From contig NZ_CP139979.1 in assembly GCF_034424525.1 (NCBI RefSeq), positions 1,488,001 through 1,552,000 on the forward strand: 64,000 nt of DNA, written 5' to 3'. Positions 34,810 through 43,931 of this stretch are shown here, piece after piece. Source of the DNA: Sphingobium yanoikuyae (lineage in GTDB: Bacteria > Pseudomonadota > Alphaproteobacteria > Sphingomonadales > Sphingomonadaceae). How positions within the stretch are numbered: the stretch's first letter is position 1; the number at the start of each line of letters is the position of its first letter. A program made the translations under genes and the position numbers. The notes under the pieces were generated by a model that was not told the origin of the DNA, searched no databases, and was given only the letters and a program-made list of their open reading frames with translations.

Positions 34810-36003
34810 ATGATGTCGAACGGATATGAACCGCCGCTACGCTTCGCCGCCGCGCTCGATCAGCTGCACGATCTGGTGACGGCGGAAACCGGCCATGATG
34901 ATTTTGGCCCTGACGATTATCTGCCGGGGCTTCGCGTGCTGCTCCGGTCGATGGATTATGATCCGCGCTTTACCGTGGCGGGGCGGCGCACTGCCTGGGG
35001 ACATGTGGTGGGCGTTCTGCGCGGCCGGGCAAGTGCGATCGCGGCGATGAAGGCGCATCCGGGCTTCGATGCCCGGCCGATCCTGAGCCCTGTCGTCATC
35101 ACCGGCGTGCCGCGCACCGGGACCACGGCGCTGCATCGGTTGATGGCGGTCGATCCGCGCTTCCAGGGTCTGCAAAGCTGGCTGCTCGATACGCCGCGTC
35201 CGCGTCCACCGGTCGAAAGCTGGCAGGACGATGCCGATTTCCGCCGTTCGGTCGCCTTGCTGGAGCGGCGCTATGTCGATGCGCCAGCCAAGCGGGCCGC
35301 GCATCATGTCGCGGCCGAGGAAGTGCATGAATGCTGCATGCTGCTGCGCCAGTCCTTTGTTTCCAACCTGTGGAGCTGCGGCTGGTCGGCGGCAAGCTAT
35401 GACGCGTGGTGGTGCGCGCAGAGCGAGGCGGCGGGCTATGACCATTATCGCCGCTGTGTGCAGTTGATCGGCGCCAACGACCCGGACAAGCGCTGGCTGC
35501 TCAAGAATCCTGGCCATATCGAAAATCTAGACCTGCTCTTTGCCGTCTTTCCCGATGCAAGGGTGATCCAGACCCATCGCGATCCGGCCAGGGCATTGCC
35601 TTCGCTCGTGTCGTTGCTGATGGCGGGGCATGGCGCGATGGAGGACGGGCGGGCGGCCGAGCGCGGCGCGCTGATGCTGGCACGCGAAACGGCCAAATGG
35701 TCCCATGCCGTGCGCAAGGCGGAAAAGGTGGCGGAACGCCATCCGGGCCAATTGCTCGATATCGTCCATGGCGATTTCCATGCGCAGCCCATGGCCGTGC
35801 TGGAGCGAATCTATGCCTTTATCGGCATGGAGATGCCCGATGCGACGCGCATGGCCATGGCACAGCGGATCGCGGACAAGCCCGAGATGCAGCATGGCGT
35901 TCATCGCTATTCGATCGCTGACTATGGCATGAGTGCGCAAGAGGTGCGGTCGGCGTTTGGCGATTATGTGGCGCGCTTCGACCTGGCGGAGACAGGACGA
36001 TGA
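34810..36003 (+). CDS. Sulfotransferase-family protein
   Basis: GGGAGG precedes two adjacent ATGs (34810 and 34813); the product is about 397 residues. The PAPS 5'-phosphosulfate loop is visible as SPVVITGVPRTGTTALHRLMAVDP, and the 3'-phosphate region as VFPDARVIQTHRDPARALPSLVSL. Such stand-alone bacterial proteins are annotated as sulfotransferases, but many lack a known acceptor. The stop overlaps the start of the next gene (ATGA), showing translational coupling with the alcohol dehydrogenase. Confidence 0.85.
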   Translation: MMSNGYEPPLRFAAALDQLHDLVTAETGHDDFGPDDYLPGLRVLLRSMDYDPRFTVAGRRTAWGHVVGVLRGRASAIAAMKAHPGFDARPILSPVVITGVPRTGTTALHRLMAVDPRFQGLQSWLLDTPRPRPPVESWQDDADFRRSVALLERRYVDAPAKRAAHHVAAEEVHECCMLLRQSFVSNLWSCGWSAASYDAWWCAQSEAAGYDHYRRCVQLIGANDPDKRWLLKNPGHIENLDLLFAVFPDARVIQTHRDPARALPSLVSLLMAGHGAMEDGRAAERGALMLARETAKWSHAVRKAEKVAERHPGQLLDIVHGDFHAQPMAVLERIYAFIGMEMPDATRMAMAQRIADKPEMQHGVHRYSIADYGMSAQEVRSAFGDYVARFDLAETGR

Positions 36004-37010
36004 AGGCGGCCATCTATCCGGGCGATGGTCAGCCGATCGTCATCGCCAACCTGCCCGATCCGCGACCGGCCATGGGGGAATTGCTGATCCGCGTCCACCG
36101 CTGCGGCATCTGTGGCACCGACCTGTCGATGACCAGGGGGGGCATGTGGGATTATGGCCGCGGCGTACAGATCGGCCATGAATATGCCGGCGAAGTGGTG
36201 GACGTTGGCGCGGGTGTCGATCGCTTTCGGGCTGGTGACAGGGTTGCGGTCATGCCCTCGATCGGCTGCGGCCAGTGCACTCCCTGCCAGGAACATGGTA
36301 ATCCGGTATTGTGCGGCGCAAAGCCGGGCGGCGCGATGCGGGGCTTTGCCGAATTTGCGGTGGTGCCGGCCGGTGCGGCGGTACGCCTGCCCGAAACCCT
36401 GTCCCTGGCCGATGGCGCGCTGATCGAACCGCTGGCCGTCAGCCTGTATGGCGCGCGCTTTGCCGATATCCGCCCCGGCGACCCGGTGCTGGTGCTCGGC
36501 GGCGGCACGGTTGCGCTCTATGCCATCTACTGGGCGCGGCGATTGGGGGCGGGGCGGATCGTGGTCCTGTCGCGATCCGCCCGGCGGCGCGATCTGGCGA
36601 TCGCCATGGGTGCCGATGCCTTCTTTTCTTTTGGCGACGAGGAAAAGGGGCAGGTGATCGAAGCGCTGGGCGGCGCGCCCCGGATCGTGTTCGAGGCTGT
36701 CGGGGTGGACGGGATGCTGGGGCGGGCGGTGAACCATGTCGCGCCATTCGGGCGGATCGTGTCGCTGGGCTTCTGCACGGCGCCGGATGCGATCATTCCG
36801 GCGCTGGCATCCTATAAATGCGTCAACCTGCAATTTGCCGTCGGCTACCGCATGGCGGAATTCCTCCACATTGCCGACCAGATGGACAAGGGGCATGTCG
36901 ACCCCAAGACGATCATCAGCAACGCGATCGCGCTGGATCAATTGCCGGCGATGATGGCGACGCTGCGCGGGACCAATGAAGAGACCAAGGTGCATGTCCG
37001 TTGCGGCTAG
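36000..37010 (+). CDS. Zinc-dependent medium-chain alcohol dehydrogenase
   Basis: The 336-residue product has catalytic zinc residues in [16 protein letters not shown] and [12 protein letters not shown], and the structural zinc loop [16 protein letters not shown]. The NAD fold is [27 protein letters not shown]. It resembles threonine and sorbitol dehydrogenase-like MDR enzymes. It oxidises an alcohol, probably the product of, or substrate for, its two operon partners. Its stop codon shares CTAG with that of the convergent pncB. Confidence 0.9.
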   Translation: MKAAIYPGDGQPIVIANLPDPRPAMGELLIRVHRCGICGTDLSMTRGGMWDYGRGVQIGHEYAGEVVDVGAGVDRFRAGDRVAVMPSIGCGQCTPCQEHGNPVLCGAKPGGAMRGFAEFAVVPAGAAVRLPETLSLADGALIEPLAVSLYGARFADIRPGDPVLVLGGGTVALYAIYWARRLGAGRIVVLSRSARRRDLAIAMGADAFFSFGDEEKGQVIEALGGAPRIVFEAVGVDGMLGRAVNHVAPFGRIVSLGFCTAPDAIIPALASYKCVNLQFAVGYRMAEFLHIADQMDKGHVDPKTIISNAIALDQLPAMMATLRGTNEETKVHVRCG

Positions 37011-38311
37011 ACCTGGACGGCGACCGTCTTTCGCCCGTCGTCGCCGAAAATGCGCAGATAGCGGTCGATCTCGGCCGGATCGCCGGTCGCCTTGGCGGGA
37101 TTGTCCGACAGCTTGACCGCCGGGCGACCATTGGCGTCCACCACCTTGCACACCAGTGAGATCGGATCGAGCCCGTCGGTTTCGAACGGAGCGCAGCCAC
37201 GAAAATCATTGGTGAGATTGGTGCCCCAGCCAAAACTCATGCGCACGCGGCCGTGGAAGTGGCGATAGGTCGCCTCGATACTGTCGACATCCATGCCATC
37301 GGAAAAGATCAGTAGCTTGCTGCGCGGGTCACGCCCCTTTTCCTGCCACCAGCGGATGATCTGTTCGCCCGCCTCGATCGGCGGGGCGCTGTCGGGGCGG
37401 AAGCCGGTCCAGTCGGCCACCCAGTCCGGCGCATCATTCAGGAAGGCGGCGGTGCCGAACGCATCGGGCAGGGCGATGCGCAGATTGCCGCCGTAATGGG
37501 CCTGCCATTGTTCCAGAACCGCACAGGGCGCGCGGGCCAGTGCTGCATCGTCTGGCGCCAGTGCCGCCTGGACCATCGGCAATTCATGCGCGTTGGTGCC
37601 GATCGCTTCCAGATCGGCGTCCATCGCCAGCAGCACGTTGGACGAGCCGATGAAGCGGTCGCCCAGACCTTCCTTCAGCGCCTCGACGCACCAGCGCTGC
37701 CACAGGAAGCCGTGGCGACGGCGTGTGCCGAAGTCGGAGATGACGAGATCGGGCAGGGCGCTCAGGCGCTCGACCTTTTCCCACAATTTCGCCTTGGCAC
37801 GGGCATAGAGCACGTCGAGCGCGAAGCGGCCACGCCCCTTCATCGCCGCGCGCGATCGCAATTCGTTGATGATCGCGAGTGCCGGGATCTCCCACATCAT
37901 CGTGTCGATCCAGAGCCCGTGGAAGCGCAGCTCATATTGGCCATCGACCTGACGCAGCTCATATTCCGGCAGGCGAAAGTCGGCGAGCCAGGCGATGAAA
38001 TCCGGGCTGAACATCTGGGTGCGGCCATAGAAGCTGTTGCCCGCCAGCCAGATCAATTCCTTCTTGCCGAACCGTAGGGAGCGGGCGTGGTCGAGCTGGG
38101 CGCGCAGTTCGCCTTCATCGATGATGTCGGCCAGGCGCACATGGTGGGTGCGGTTGATCAGCTTGAAGGTGGTCTGGACATCGGGATGCTGCTGCCGGAT
38201 CATCTGCAGCATCAGCAGCTTGTAGAAATCGGTGTCGAGCAGGCTGCGGACGATCGGGTCGAGCCGCCAATTATGGTTGTAGGTGCGGGTGGCGATATCG
38301 GTGAAGACCAT
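37007..38311 (-). CDS. pncB: Nicotinate phosphoribosyltransferase
   Basis: From ATG 38311 ([38 protein letters not shown]) the product has 434 residues. It contains [18 protein letters not shown] with the catalytic-loop histidine region, [24 protein letters not shown], and [33 protein letters not shown]. It makes nicotinate mononucleotide from nicotinate and PRPP with ATP, in NAD salvage. An in-frame ATG at 38353 would add 14 atypical residues. Confidence 0.95.
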   Translation of the reverse strand: MVFTDIATRTYNHNWRLDPIVRSLLDTDFYKLLMLQMIRQQHPDVQTTFKLINRTHHVRLADIIDEGELRAQLDHARSLRFGKKELIWLAGNSFYGRTQMFSPDFIAWLADFRLPEYELRQVDGQYELRFHGLWIDTMMWEIPALAIINELRSRAAMKGRGRFALDVLYARAKAKLWEKVERLSALPDLVISDFGTRRRHGFLWQRWCVEALKEGLGDRFIGSSNVLLAMDADLEAIGTNAHELPMVQAALAPDDAALARAPCAVLEQWQAHYGGNLRIALPDAFGTAAFLNDAPDWVADWTGFRPDSAPPIEAGEQIIRWWQEKGRDPRSKLLIFSDGMDVDSIEATYRHFHGRVRMSFGWGTNLTNDFRGCAPFETDGLDPISLVCKVVDANGRPAVKLSDNPAKATGDPAEIDRYLRIFGDDGRKTVAVQV

Positions 38312-38394
38312 GAGAACCTGATGGACAGCAAAATTGACAGGGGCGTGCTGCACCGTTCCCCATGGAGATCATGATGGCAAGGCTGATGAGGTGA

Positions 38395-39162
38395 TTATCG
38401 GCCGATGAAGTTCGGGGCGCGCTTGTCCCGCGTTGCGGCCAGCCCCTCGCGATGATCGGCGGTGGTCGCCAGCAGCGGCTGGACCAAGAACTCGCGGTCG
38501 AGGAACTGGTCGAAGGATAGCGTGGTCGCCTCGAACAACTGTTTGCTCATCGCATGCGCGACAGGCGGCCCCTTCGCAAGGCGGGTGGCCAGGTCGACGG
38601 CGGCATCGCGGATCGGGCGGCCTGCCTCGATCGAGAGGATGAGGCCGAGCTGCAAGGCTTCATCGGCGGTCAGCGTCCGGCCGCTATAGACGATTTCCTT
38701 CGCGCGCATCGGGCCGACCAGCCGGGTCAATTGCCAGATGGCGCCGGCGTCGGGGGCATAGCCTATCCGGCCGAACAACTGGGCGAAGCTGGCGTTCGGG
38801 CTGGCGAGGATCAGGTCGCAGGCGAGCGCCAGGCTCCAGCCGGCACCGACGCAGACGCCGTCGACCGCTGCGATGACCGGCTTGGGCATGGTCATGATGG
38901 CGCGGATCATGCGGTGGAGCGCGCGCATCCGCTTGAGGAAAGCGGCACTGTCGGCGGCGCCCATTTCGCCGGTATCGGCGCCCGAGCAGAAATGCCCGCC
39001 TGCGCCGGTCAGGACGACCGCCCGAACCCCGTCATCCTGGGCGAGATCGTCGAACAGCGTGGCGATCTCGCTGCGCATCGCCATGGTGAACGCATTGCGC
39101 CGGTCGGGGCGATCGAGCGTCACGATCGCCACTGCGCCGTCATGCTCCAGCCGTAAGGTCAT
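38395..39162 (-). CDS. Enoyl-CoA hydratase/isomerase (crotonase) family protein
   Basis: ATG 39162 overlaps the upstream esterase stop by four bases and gives 255 residues. Oxyanion loops GAGGHFCSGADTGEM and GVCVGAGWSLALACDLILAS are present. At the usual first catalytic Glu (PE-x-x-x-G) the sequence reads LFGRIG, so Phe replaces Glu; the second Glu is kept in RAKEIVYSG. That suggests isomerase, hydrolase or other crotonase chemistry rather than classic hydration. It belongs to the esterase transcript in the catabolic supercluster. Confidence 0.88.
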   Translation of the reverse strand: MTLRLEHDGAVAIVTLDRPDRRNAFTMAMRSEIATLFDDLAQDDGVRAVVLTGAGGHFCSGADTGEMGAADSAAFLKRMRALHRMIRAIMTMPKPVIAAVDGVCVGAGWSLALACDLILASPNASFAQLFGRIGYAPDAGAIWQLTRLVGPMRAKEIVYSGRTLTADEALQLGLILSIEAGRPIRDAAVDLATRLAKGPPVAHAMSKQLFEATTLSFDQFLDREFLVQPLLATTADHREGLAATRDKRAPNFIGR

Positions 39163-40694
39163 GGCGTGGGCGTCCAGCCGAAGGACTGGCCACTTTCCCG
39201 CTGCCATTTGTCGAACCAGGGGGCGAGCTGGCGGGCGCGGAAGTCCGGGGTGGCGGCGATATGCTGGCCGATGACCAGTGGGTTGGTGCGACCGTCCTGG
39301 CTGGCGGGCCATGGCGGCAGGCCGGGGCCGTTAGGATCGCCGCTCCGCACATAGTTCAGCATCCAGCCTGACATGGTTCTGGCGAGTGCCCGGCTTTCCG
39401 CATCGGCCGAGGGGGACTGGCCGAGCCAGAACAGCCGGTCGGCGCAATGGTCTGCGCCGGGTTTCGAACTGCGCTGCTCGGGCGGCACGAAATCGAACTG
39501 ATAGGCGCGCGCCGGCAGGCCGGCGCGGGCCGCCAGCTGGGTCATGCCGAGCGCCGCCGAGGTGAACAGGAAATCGGTTTGCACCTGGCGCAGCAATTCC
39601 GCCTCTTCGGACAGGTTATAGCTGGCGGACACGGCCGACAGATCGATGCCGAAGCGGCGCGCCATTTCGGCCCGGCCAAAGCCCATCAGGCCAAAGACGC
39701 TGGCTTCGTTGCTGGTCGATCCGCTGATCAGCGGGACATGCGCGATCTGGCCCCTTGCGAACAGGGTGGAAAGGGGAGCAGGGAGCCAGCTGCCATCGAC
39801 GGTTGCGCCAAAGTCCGGCGCGCCGCTGTCGCCGGCCAGCACCTGTGCGACGCTGAGCCTGCGCAGGGCAGCGAGCGATGGCGAGCCATCGCCGGTCACG
39901 CCGGTGCGCTGGGCAAAGGCCAGTCCCTGTTCCTGCGCCTGGGGCAGGGGGCGGTTGGCGTTGAACAGGCCGCCGGCCGAATGGGCGCTGGCGCGGGCGA
40001 ACAGGCCCCTGGCCATCGGCGTCGCCATCAGCGCATTGATGCTGGAGCCGCCTGCCGAACAGCCGATGATGGTCACATTGTCGGGATCGCCGCCGAAGCG
40101 GGCGATATTCTGCCTGACCCAGTGCAGCGCCGCGACCTGGTCCATCAGCCAGAAATTGGCGGTCGCCTTGGGCGCTTCTTTTGTCAAGGCGGGATGGGCG
40201 AAGAAGCCGAGCCGCCCGATGCGGTAATTGGGGGCGACGAGGACGACACCCCGCTTGACCAGCGGCGGCATGCCGTTGCGGAACGGCTCCCGACCCGAGC
40301 CGACGAAATAGGCGCCACCATGGGCGACGAACAGCACCGGCAATTTGCGGGCGCCAAGGTCGGGCGAGGCGACGTTGAGGGTCAGGCAATTTTCATCCTG
40401 GGGGAAGGCGGCGTCCCCTTTGCGCTGTGGCTGGGGGCAATCGGCAGCAAAGCCTGTAGCGTCACGCTCGGTCTTCCAGGAGCGGACCGGTTGCGGTGCG
40501 CGCCAGCGATTGGCGCCGACCGGCGGCGCGGCATAGGGGATGCCGCCAAAGAAGCGGACATCGTCGCGCATCACGCCGCGGATCGGCCCGGACGTGGTGG
40601 ACAATCGGGGCGGTGCCGAAGAAGGCGCGGCATTTCCAAGGCTTGCCCATAAAGCGACGGCCGTAGCCGCGCAGGCGACAGGGCGCTGCACCAT
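39159..40694 (-). CDS. Exported type-B carboxylesterase
   Basis: Of three close ATGs, 40694 best fits GAGGGG nine bases upstream, giving 511 residues with a signal peptide (MVQRPVACAATAVALWASLGNA). Type-B features include FGGIPYAAPPVGANRWRAPQP, DENCLTLNV, FVAHGGAYFVGSG and FGGDPDNVTIIGCSAGGSSI. The elbow is GCSAG where most relatives have GESAG. Acid and histidine (SNEA and the ADHCADRLFW region) are present. It should hydrolyse a carboxyl ester in the periplasm. A TGCC-N6-TGCA operator-like site lies about 24 bases upstream. Confidence 0.9.
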   Translation of the reverse strand: MVQRPVACAATAVALWASLGNAAPSSAPPRLSTTSGPIRGVMRDDVRFFGGIPYAAPPVGANRWRAPQPVRSWKTERDATGFAADCPQPQRKGDAAFPQDENCLTLNVASPDLGARKLPVLFVAHGGAYFVGSGREPFRNGMPPLVKRGVVLVAPNYRIGRLGFFAHPALTKEAPKATANFWLMDQVAALHWVRQNIARFGGDPDNVTIIGCSAGGSSINALMATPMARGLFARASAHSAGGLFNANRPLPQAQEQGLAFAQRTGVTGDGSPSLAALRRLSVAQVLAGDSGAPDFGATVDGSWLPAPLSTLFARGQIAHVPLISGSTSNEASVFGLMGFGRAEMARRFGIDLSAVSASYNLSEEAELLRQVQTDFLFTSAALGMTQLAARAGLPARAYQFDFVPPEQRSSKPGADHCADRLFWLGQSPSADAESRALARTMSGWMLNYVRSGDPNGPGLPPWPASQDGRTNPLVIGQHIAATPDFRARQLAPWFDKWQRESGQSFGWTPTP

Positions 40695-40717
40695 CTCCAT
40701 CATCCCCTCATCAATTT

Positions 40718-40731
40718 TGCCCTATGGTGCA
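40718..40731. promoter_or_regulatory. TGCA-N6-TGCA family site (TGCC variant) upstream of esterase
   Basis: The bases TGCCCTATGGTGCA match the repeated operator-like motif with one change in the left half. They lie 24 bases before the esterase start, where a bound repressor would block transcription. Part of the site, CCTATGGTGCA, recurs as CCTATAGTGCA near 45406. Confidence 0.5.
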
Positions 40732-40793
40732 TAATAATGTTGGAGACGATTATCGCTGTCAAGCGCGCAGGCGCGTTGACAGGGTCATGAATC

Positions 40794-40807
40794 TGCACCA
40801 AGGTGCA
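40794..40807. promoter_or_regulatory. TGCA-N6-TGCA operator-like site upstream of PQQ dehydrogenase
   Basis: TGCACCAAGGTGCA has perfect arms TGCACC/GGTGCA around AA. TATAAA follows at 40809. It lies 45 bases before the PQQ alcohol dehydrogenase start in the 157-base gap divergent from the esterase gene. Confidence 0.6.
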
Positions 40808-40851
40808 ATATAAAGAGGCGCGAACAGGGGCGCACGGAGAAGGATGAGAGC

Positions 40852-42897
40852 ATGAAGGGAAGAGTGTCGACGGCCGTGGCGATCCTGGCTCTGGCGAGCG
40901 GGCTGGTCGCCTGCGGAGCGGACAGCGCAGCGCCGGGCGGACCGACCGCCAACTGGTCCAGCTTTGGCGGCGACGACAAGGAGCAGCATTATAGCGCGCT
41001 CGACCAGATCAGCGCCGACAATGTCGGCAAGCTCGGCCTCGCCTGGTCCTATGATATCGACACCTATGACAGCTATACCCAGCCGCTAGCGATAGATGGC
41101 GTGCTCTATTTCGCGGTCGGCCTGTCGGTCGTCCATGCGCTCGACGCCAAGACCGGCAAGTTGCTTTGGCAATATGATCCCGATGTGGCGAGCCAGCCGG
41201 AGGCGAAATGGCGGATGCGCGCCGGCTGGGGCACGCGCGGCATCGCCTATAAGGACGGGCTGATCTATACCGCCACCCGCGAAGGCCGGCTGATCGCGGT
41301 CGACGCCAAGACCGGCAAGCCGCGCTGGTCGGTCCAGACGCTGGACGAGGCGGAAAACGGCTATATCACCGGCCCGCCATGGGTCGCCGGCGACAAGATC
41401 GTGGTCGGCTTTGGCGGCGCGGATTACAGCCCGACCCGCGGCTATGTGACCGCCTATGATGCCAAGACCGGCAAGAAGGCGTGGCGCTGGTTCGTGGTGC
41501 CGGGCGATCCGGCCAAGGGCTTCGAGAACAAGGCGATGGAGGCGGCGGCCAAGACCTGGACCGGTGAATGGTGGAAGTTCGGCGGGGGCGGCACGGTGTG
41601 GCATGCCATGGCCTATGACGCCAAATATGACCGAATCTACCTGGGCACGGGCAATGGCTGGCCGTGGAACCAGAAGATCCGTTCGCCCGGCGGCGGCGAC
41701 AATCTCTATCTCGCCTCGATCGTGGCGATCGACGTGAAGACCGGGGAATATGCCTGGCACTATCAGGTGAACCCGGAAAACAGCCACGATTTCAACGATG
41801 CGATGGATATCGAGCTGGCCGATATCGAGATTGGCGGCAAGATGCGGTCGGTGCTGATGCATGCGCCCAAGAACGGCTTCTTCTATGCGCTGGACCGCGA
41901 GACCGGGAAATTCATCTCGGCCGGCGAGTTCGCCAAGCAGAATTGGGCCAAGCGGATCGATCCGGTCACCGGCCGACCCGAGATCAATCCCGAGGCGCAA
42001 TATCCGAACGGCAAGCCGTTCATGATGTACCCCTTCCCCAATGGCGCGCATGGCGTCCAGGCGATGGCGTTCAGTCCCAAGACGAACCTCAGCTATATTC
42101 CGGTGATGGAGGGCGGCCGCGTGTTCGTCGATCCGGCCAATGTGAAGGACTGGACCTACAAGCCGGGGATGATGGTCAATACCGGTCTGGGCGCGCCGCC
42201 GGCCAATCTGGTGCCGCCCGCCGCGGTGAGCAAGCTGGTCGCCTTCGACGTCGCCAACAACAAGGTCGCCTGGTCGGTGCCGCAACCTGGCGTGTTCAAT
42301 GGCGGCATCATGGCGACCGGTGGCGGCCTGCTGTTCCAGGGCACCAATGACGGCAATTTCAACGCCTATTCCGCGACCGACGGGCGCAAGCTCTGGTCCT
42401 TCCCGGCGCAGAACGGCATATTGTCCGCGCCGATCAGCTATACGGTCGGCGGCAAGCAATATGTGTCGGTGATCACCGGTTTCCGCAGCAGCTTCCCCAA
42501 CGTGCCCAACTGGGATTATCGCCAGCAGCAGCGCCGGGTGCTGACCTTTGCGATCGGCGGCACCAAAGCGCTGCCCAAGTTCGAGCCGGTGGACGAGCCG
42601 ATCCAGGATGATCCGGCCTTCATCGTCGACGCCGCCAAGGCCAAGGTCGGCGGCGGCATATACAATAGCAGCTGCGTCATCTGTCATGGCGCGGGCATGA
42701 TGGCGGGCGGCGCCGCGCCCGACCTGCGCAAGTCGGCGGTGCCGCTGGACGCGGAGACGTTCAAGTCGGTGGTGCATGACGGGGCGCTGATGGCGCGCGG
42801 CATGGGCGCCTTCGAGCAATTGAGCGACGCCGATCTGGAAGGGCTGCGCCATTATATCCGCCAGCGCGCGCGGGAAACCGCGCCCAAGGCGAACTGA
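40852..42897 (+). CDS. PQQ-dependent alcohol dehydrogenase with C-terminal cytochrome c (lipoprotein)
   Basis: The 681-residue product has a lipoprotein signal ending GLVACGAD. An eight-blade propeller follows with tryptophan-docking repeats such as VVHALDAKTGKLLWQYD and LIAVDAKTGKPRWSV. A cytochrome c domain has CVICH and a later Met (ARGMGAF). It should oxidise an alcohol in the periplasm and pass electrons to the respiratory chain. The adjacent-cysteine disulfide of classic quinoprotein ADHs is absent (RAGWGTRGIAY). The catalytic Asp region reads HDFND with Asn two residues after the Asp. Operator-like TGCA sites flank the gene. Confidence 0.93.
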   Translation: MKGRVSTAVAILALASGLVACGADSAAPGGPTANWSSFGGDDKEQHYSALDQISADNVGKLGLAWSYDIDTYDSYTQPLAIDGVLYFAVGLSVVHALDAKTGKLLWQYDPDVASQPEAKWRMRAGWGTRGIAYKDGLIYTATREGRLIAVDAKTGKPRWSVQTLDEAENGYITGPPWVAGDKIVVGFGGADYSPTRGYVTAYDAKTGKKAWRWFVVPGDPAKGFENKAMEAAAKTWTGEWWKFGGGGTVWHAMAYDAKYDRIYLGTGNGWPWNQKIRSPGGGDNLYLASIVAIDVKTGEYAWHYQVNPENSHDFNDAMDIELADIEIGGKMRSVLMHAPKNGFFYALDRETGKFISAGEFAKQNWAKRIDPVTGRPEINPEAQYPNGKPFMMYPFPNGAHGVQAMAFSPKTNLSYIPVMEGGRVFVDPANVKDWTYKPGMMVNTGLGAPPANLVPPAAVSKLVAFDVANNKVAWSVPQPGVFNGGIMATGGGLLFQGTNDGNFNAYSATDGRKLWSFPAQNGILSAPISYTVGGKQYVSVITGFRSSFPNVPNWDYRQQQRRVLTFAIGGTKALPKFEPVDEPIQDDPAFIVDAAKAKVGGGIYNSSCVICHGAGMMAGGAAPDLRKSAVPLDAETFKSVVHDGALMARGMGAFEQLSDADLEGLRHYIRQRARETAPKAN

Positions 42898-43023
42898 CCT
42901 CCCATGGCATCCGTCCCCTTGTGGCGGATGCTGCTTCGCCCCGCTTCCTTTCATCGGGAGGCGGGGCTCCTTGTCTGCGCCGAGCGGGGGCTTGCACAAA
43001 GTCCAGCCGTGCGGCATCAAATT

Positions 43024-43037
43024 TGCACGTTCATGCA
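43024..43037. promoter_or_regulatory. TGCA-N6-TGCA operator-like site upstream of TetR gene
   Basis: TGCACGTTCATGCA, extended outward to TTGCA and TGCAA (43023-43038), lies 62 bases before the TetR gene start. Position suggests autoregulation by that TetR protein. Confidence 0.55.
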
Positions 43038-43099
43038 ATTGCGTTATGATCGTCGGTTACGTGCCCCCGCCGGGCGCGCCTCGGGGAGGATGAGCGAAT

Positions 43100-43837
43100 T
43101 TGACGACGGACAAGGACATGGCTGACCTCAAGGAAAATGGCGATCGGCCGCAGACCTATTCCAGTCCGGCGATCATCGAACGCCGTCGCCGGATATTGGA
43201 GGAAACGCGCAAGGTGATCGCCGAGCAGGGGATCGCGGCGCTGAGCATGAACGAGATCGGCCAGCGCGCGGGCGTCGCCAAGCGGACGCTCTACAACGCC
43301 TTTCAGACCCGTGAGCGCATGATCGCCACCGCGATCCAGGAATATTTCGACGAATATGTCAGCCGCATCGTCTATTCGAGCCCGCCCGGCACGATGCAGC
43401 ATAATCTGGAGCGGATGATCTCGGTCGTCCAGCGCAACCGGGAGATCCGCAATTATATCAAGGCGATCATGGCGCTCTATTTCAGTTCGGATGTCGACCG
43501 CGACATCTGGACCGCGATGCACTCGCCGGCCATCCATCATAACAAGCAGTGGATCGAGGCGCTCGACGCCGCGAAGCAACTGCAACCCTGGGTGCAGGTC
43601 GACAAGCTGGTCGATGATCTGGTGCGCTTCGAATATGCGACGATCAATGATTGGGCACAGGGCCGCATCCCCGATGACGAGGTGATCGTCCGTCTGGTCA
43701 GCAGCTATCTGTCCTGCCTGCTCGGTTCGCTGAAGGGCGCGGCGCGCAAGGAAGTCGAAGCGCTGATCAAGGATATTGCCGAGCGCGGCATGGACGCGCT
43801 GCCGATGTCGCCCAAGACCAAGACGAAAGCGGCTTGA
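43100..43837 (+). CDS. TetR-family regulator of the catabolic cluster
   Basis: TTG 43100 is nine bases after GGGGAGGA; ATG 43118 is an alternative. The 245-residue product has the helix-turn-helix ILEETRKVIAEQGIAALSMNEIGQRAGVAKRTLYNAFQTRERMI and a long ligand domain. It sits between the PQQ dehydrogenase and the crotonase operon, and the motif TGCA-N6-TGCA appears before it, before both flanking units and before the esterase. I infer that it is the local repressor; the ligand is probably a pathway intermediate. Confidence 0.88.
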   Translation: MTTDKDMADLKENGDRPQTYSSPAIIERRRRILEETRKVIAEQGIAALSMNEIGQRAGVAKRTLYNAFQTRERMIATAIQEYFDEYVSRIVYSSPPGTMQHNLERMISVVQRNREIRNYIKAIMALYFSSDVDRDIWTAMHSPAIHHNKQWIEALDAAKQLQPWVQVDKLVDDLVRFEYATINDWAQGRIPDDEVIVRLVSSYLSCLLGSLKGAARKEVEALIKDIAERGMDALPMSPKTKTKAA

Positions 43838-43840
43838 ATC

Positions 43841-43876
43841 TGCACCATGATGCAAATTTTCTTGCATCATGGTGTG
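43841..43876. promoter_or_regulatory. Double operator: 13-bp perfect inverted repeat
   Basis: CACCATGATGCAA (43843-43855) and TTGCATCATGGTG (43862-43874) are perfect complements around six bases. Each arm contains one TGCA-N6-TGCA-type site (43841-43854 perfect; 43863-43876 with TGTG at one end). Centres are 22 bases apart, two helical turns. It lies 56 bases upstream of the crotonase gene, just after the TetR stop codon. Confidence 0.7.
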
Positions 43877-43931
43877 CGCCTCGTCTAGGCATGCCCCAGG
43901 CCCGACATGGGCATCAGCATGGGAGAGTGAG

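Noticed and set aside
40776..40814. TTGACA (40776) with TATAAA (40809) as a sigma-70 promoter for the PQQ dehydrogenase
   Set aside because: The spacing is 27 bases, too long for one promoter; only the TATAAA element was mentioned.
41086..43038. A 650-codon minus-strand frame opposite the first PQQ dehydrogenase
   Set aside because: It is the antisense of a strongly recognisable enzyme; long antisense frames are common in GC-rich coding sequence. No family features were seen.
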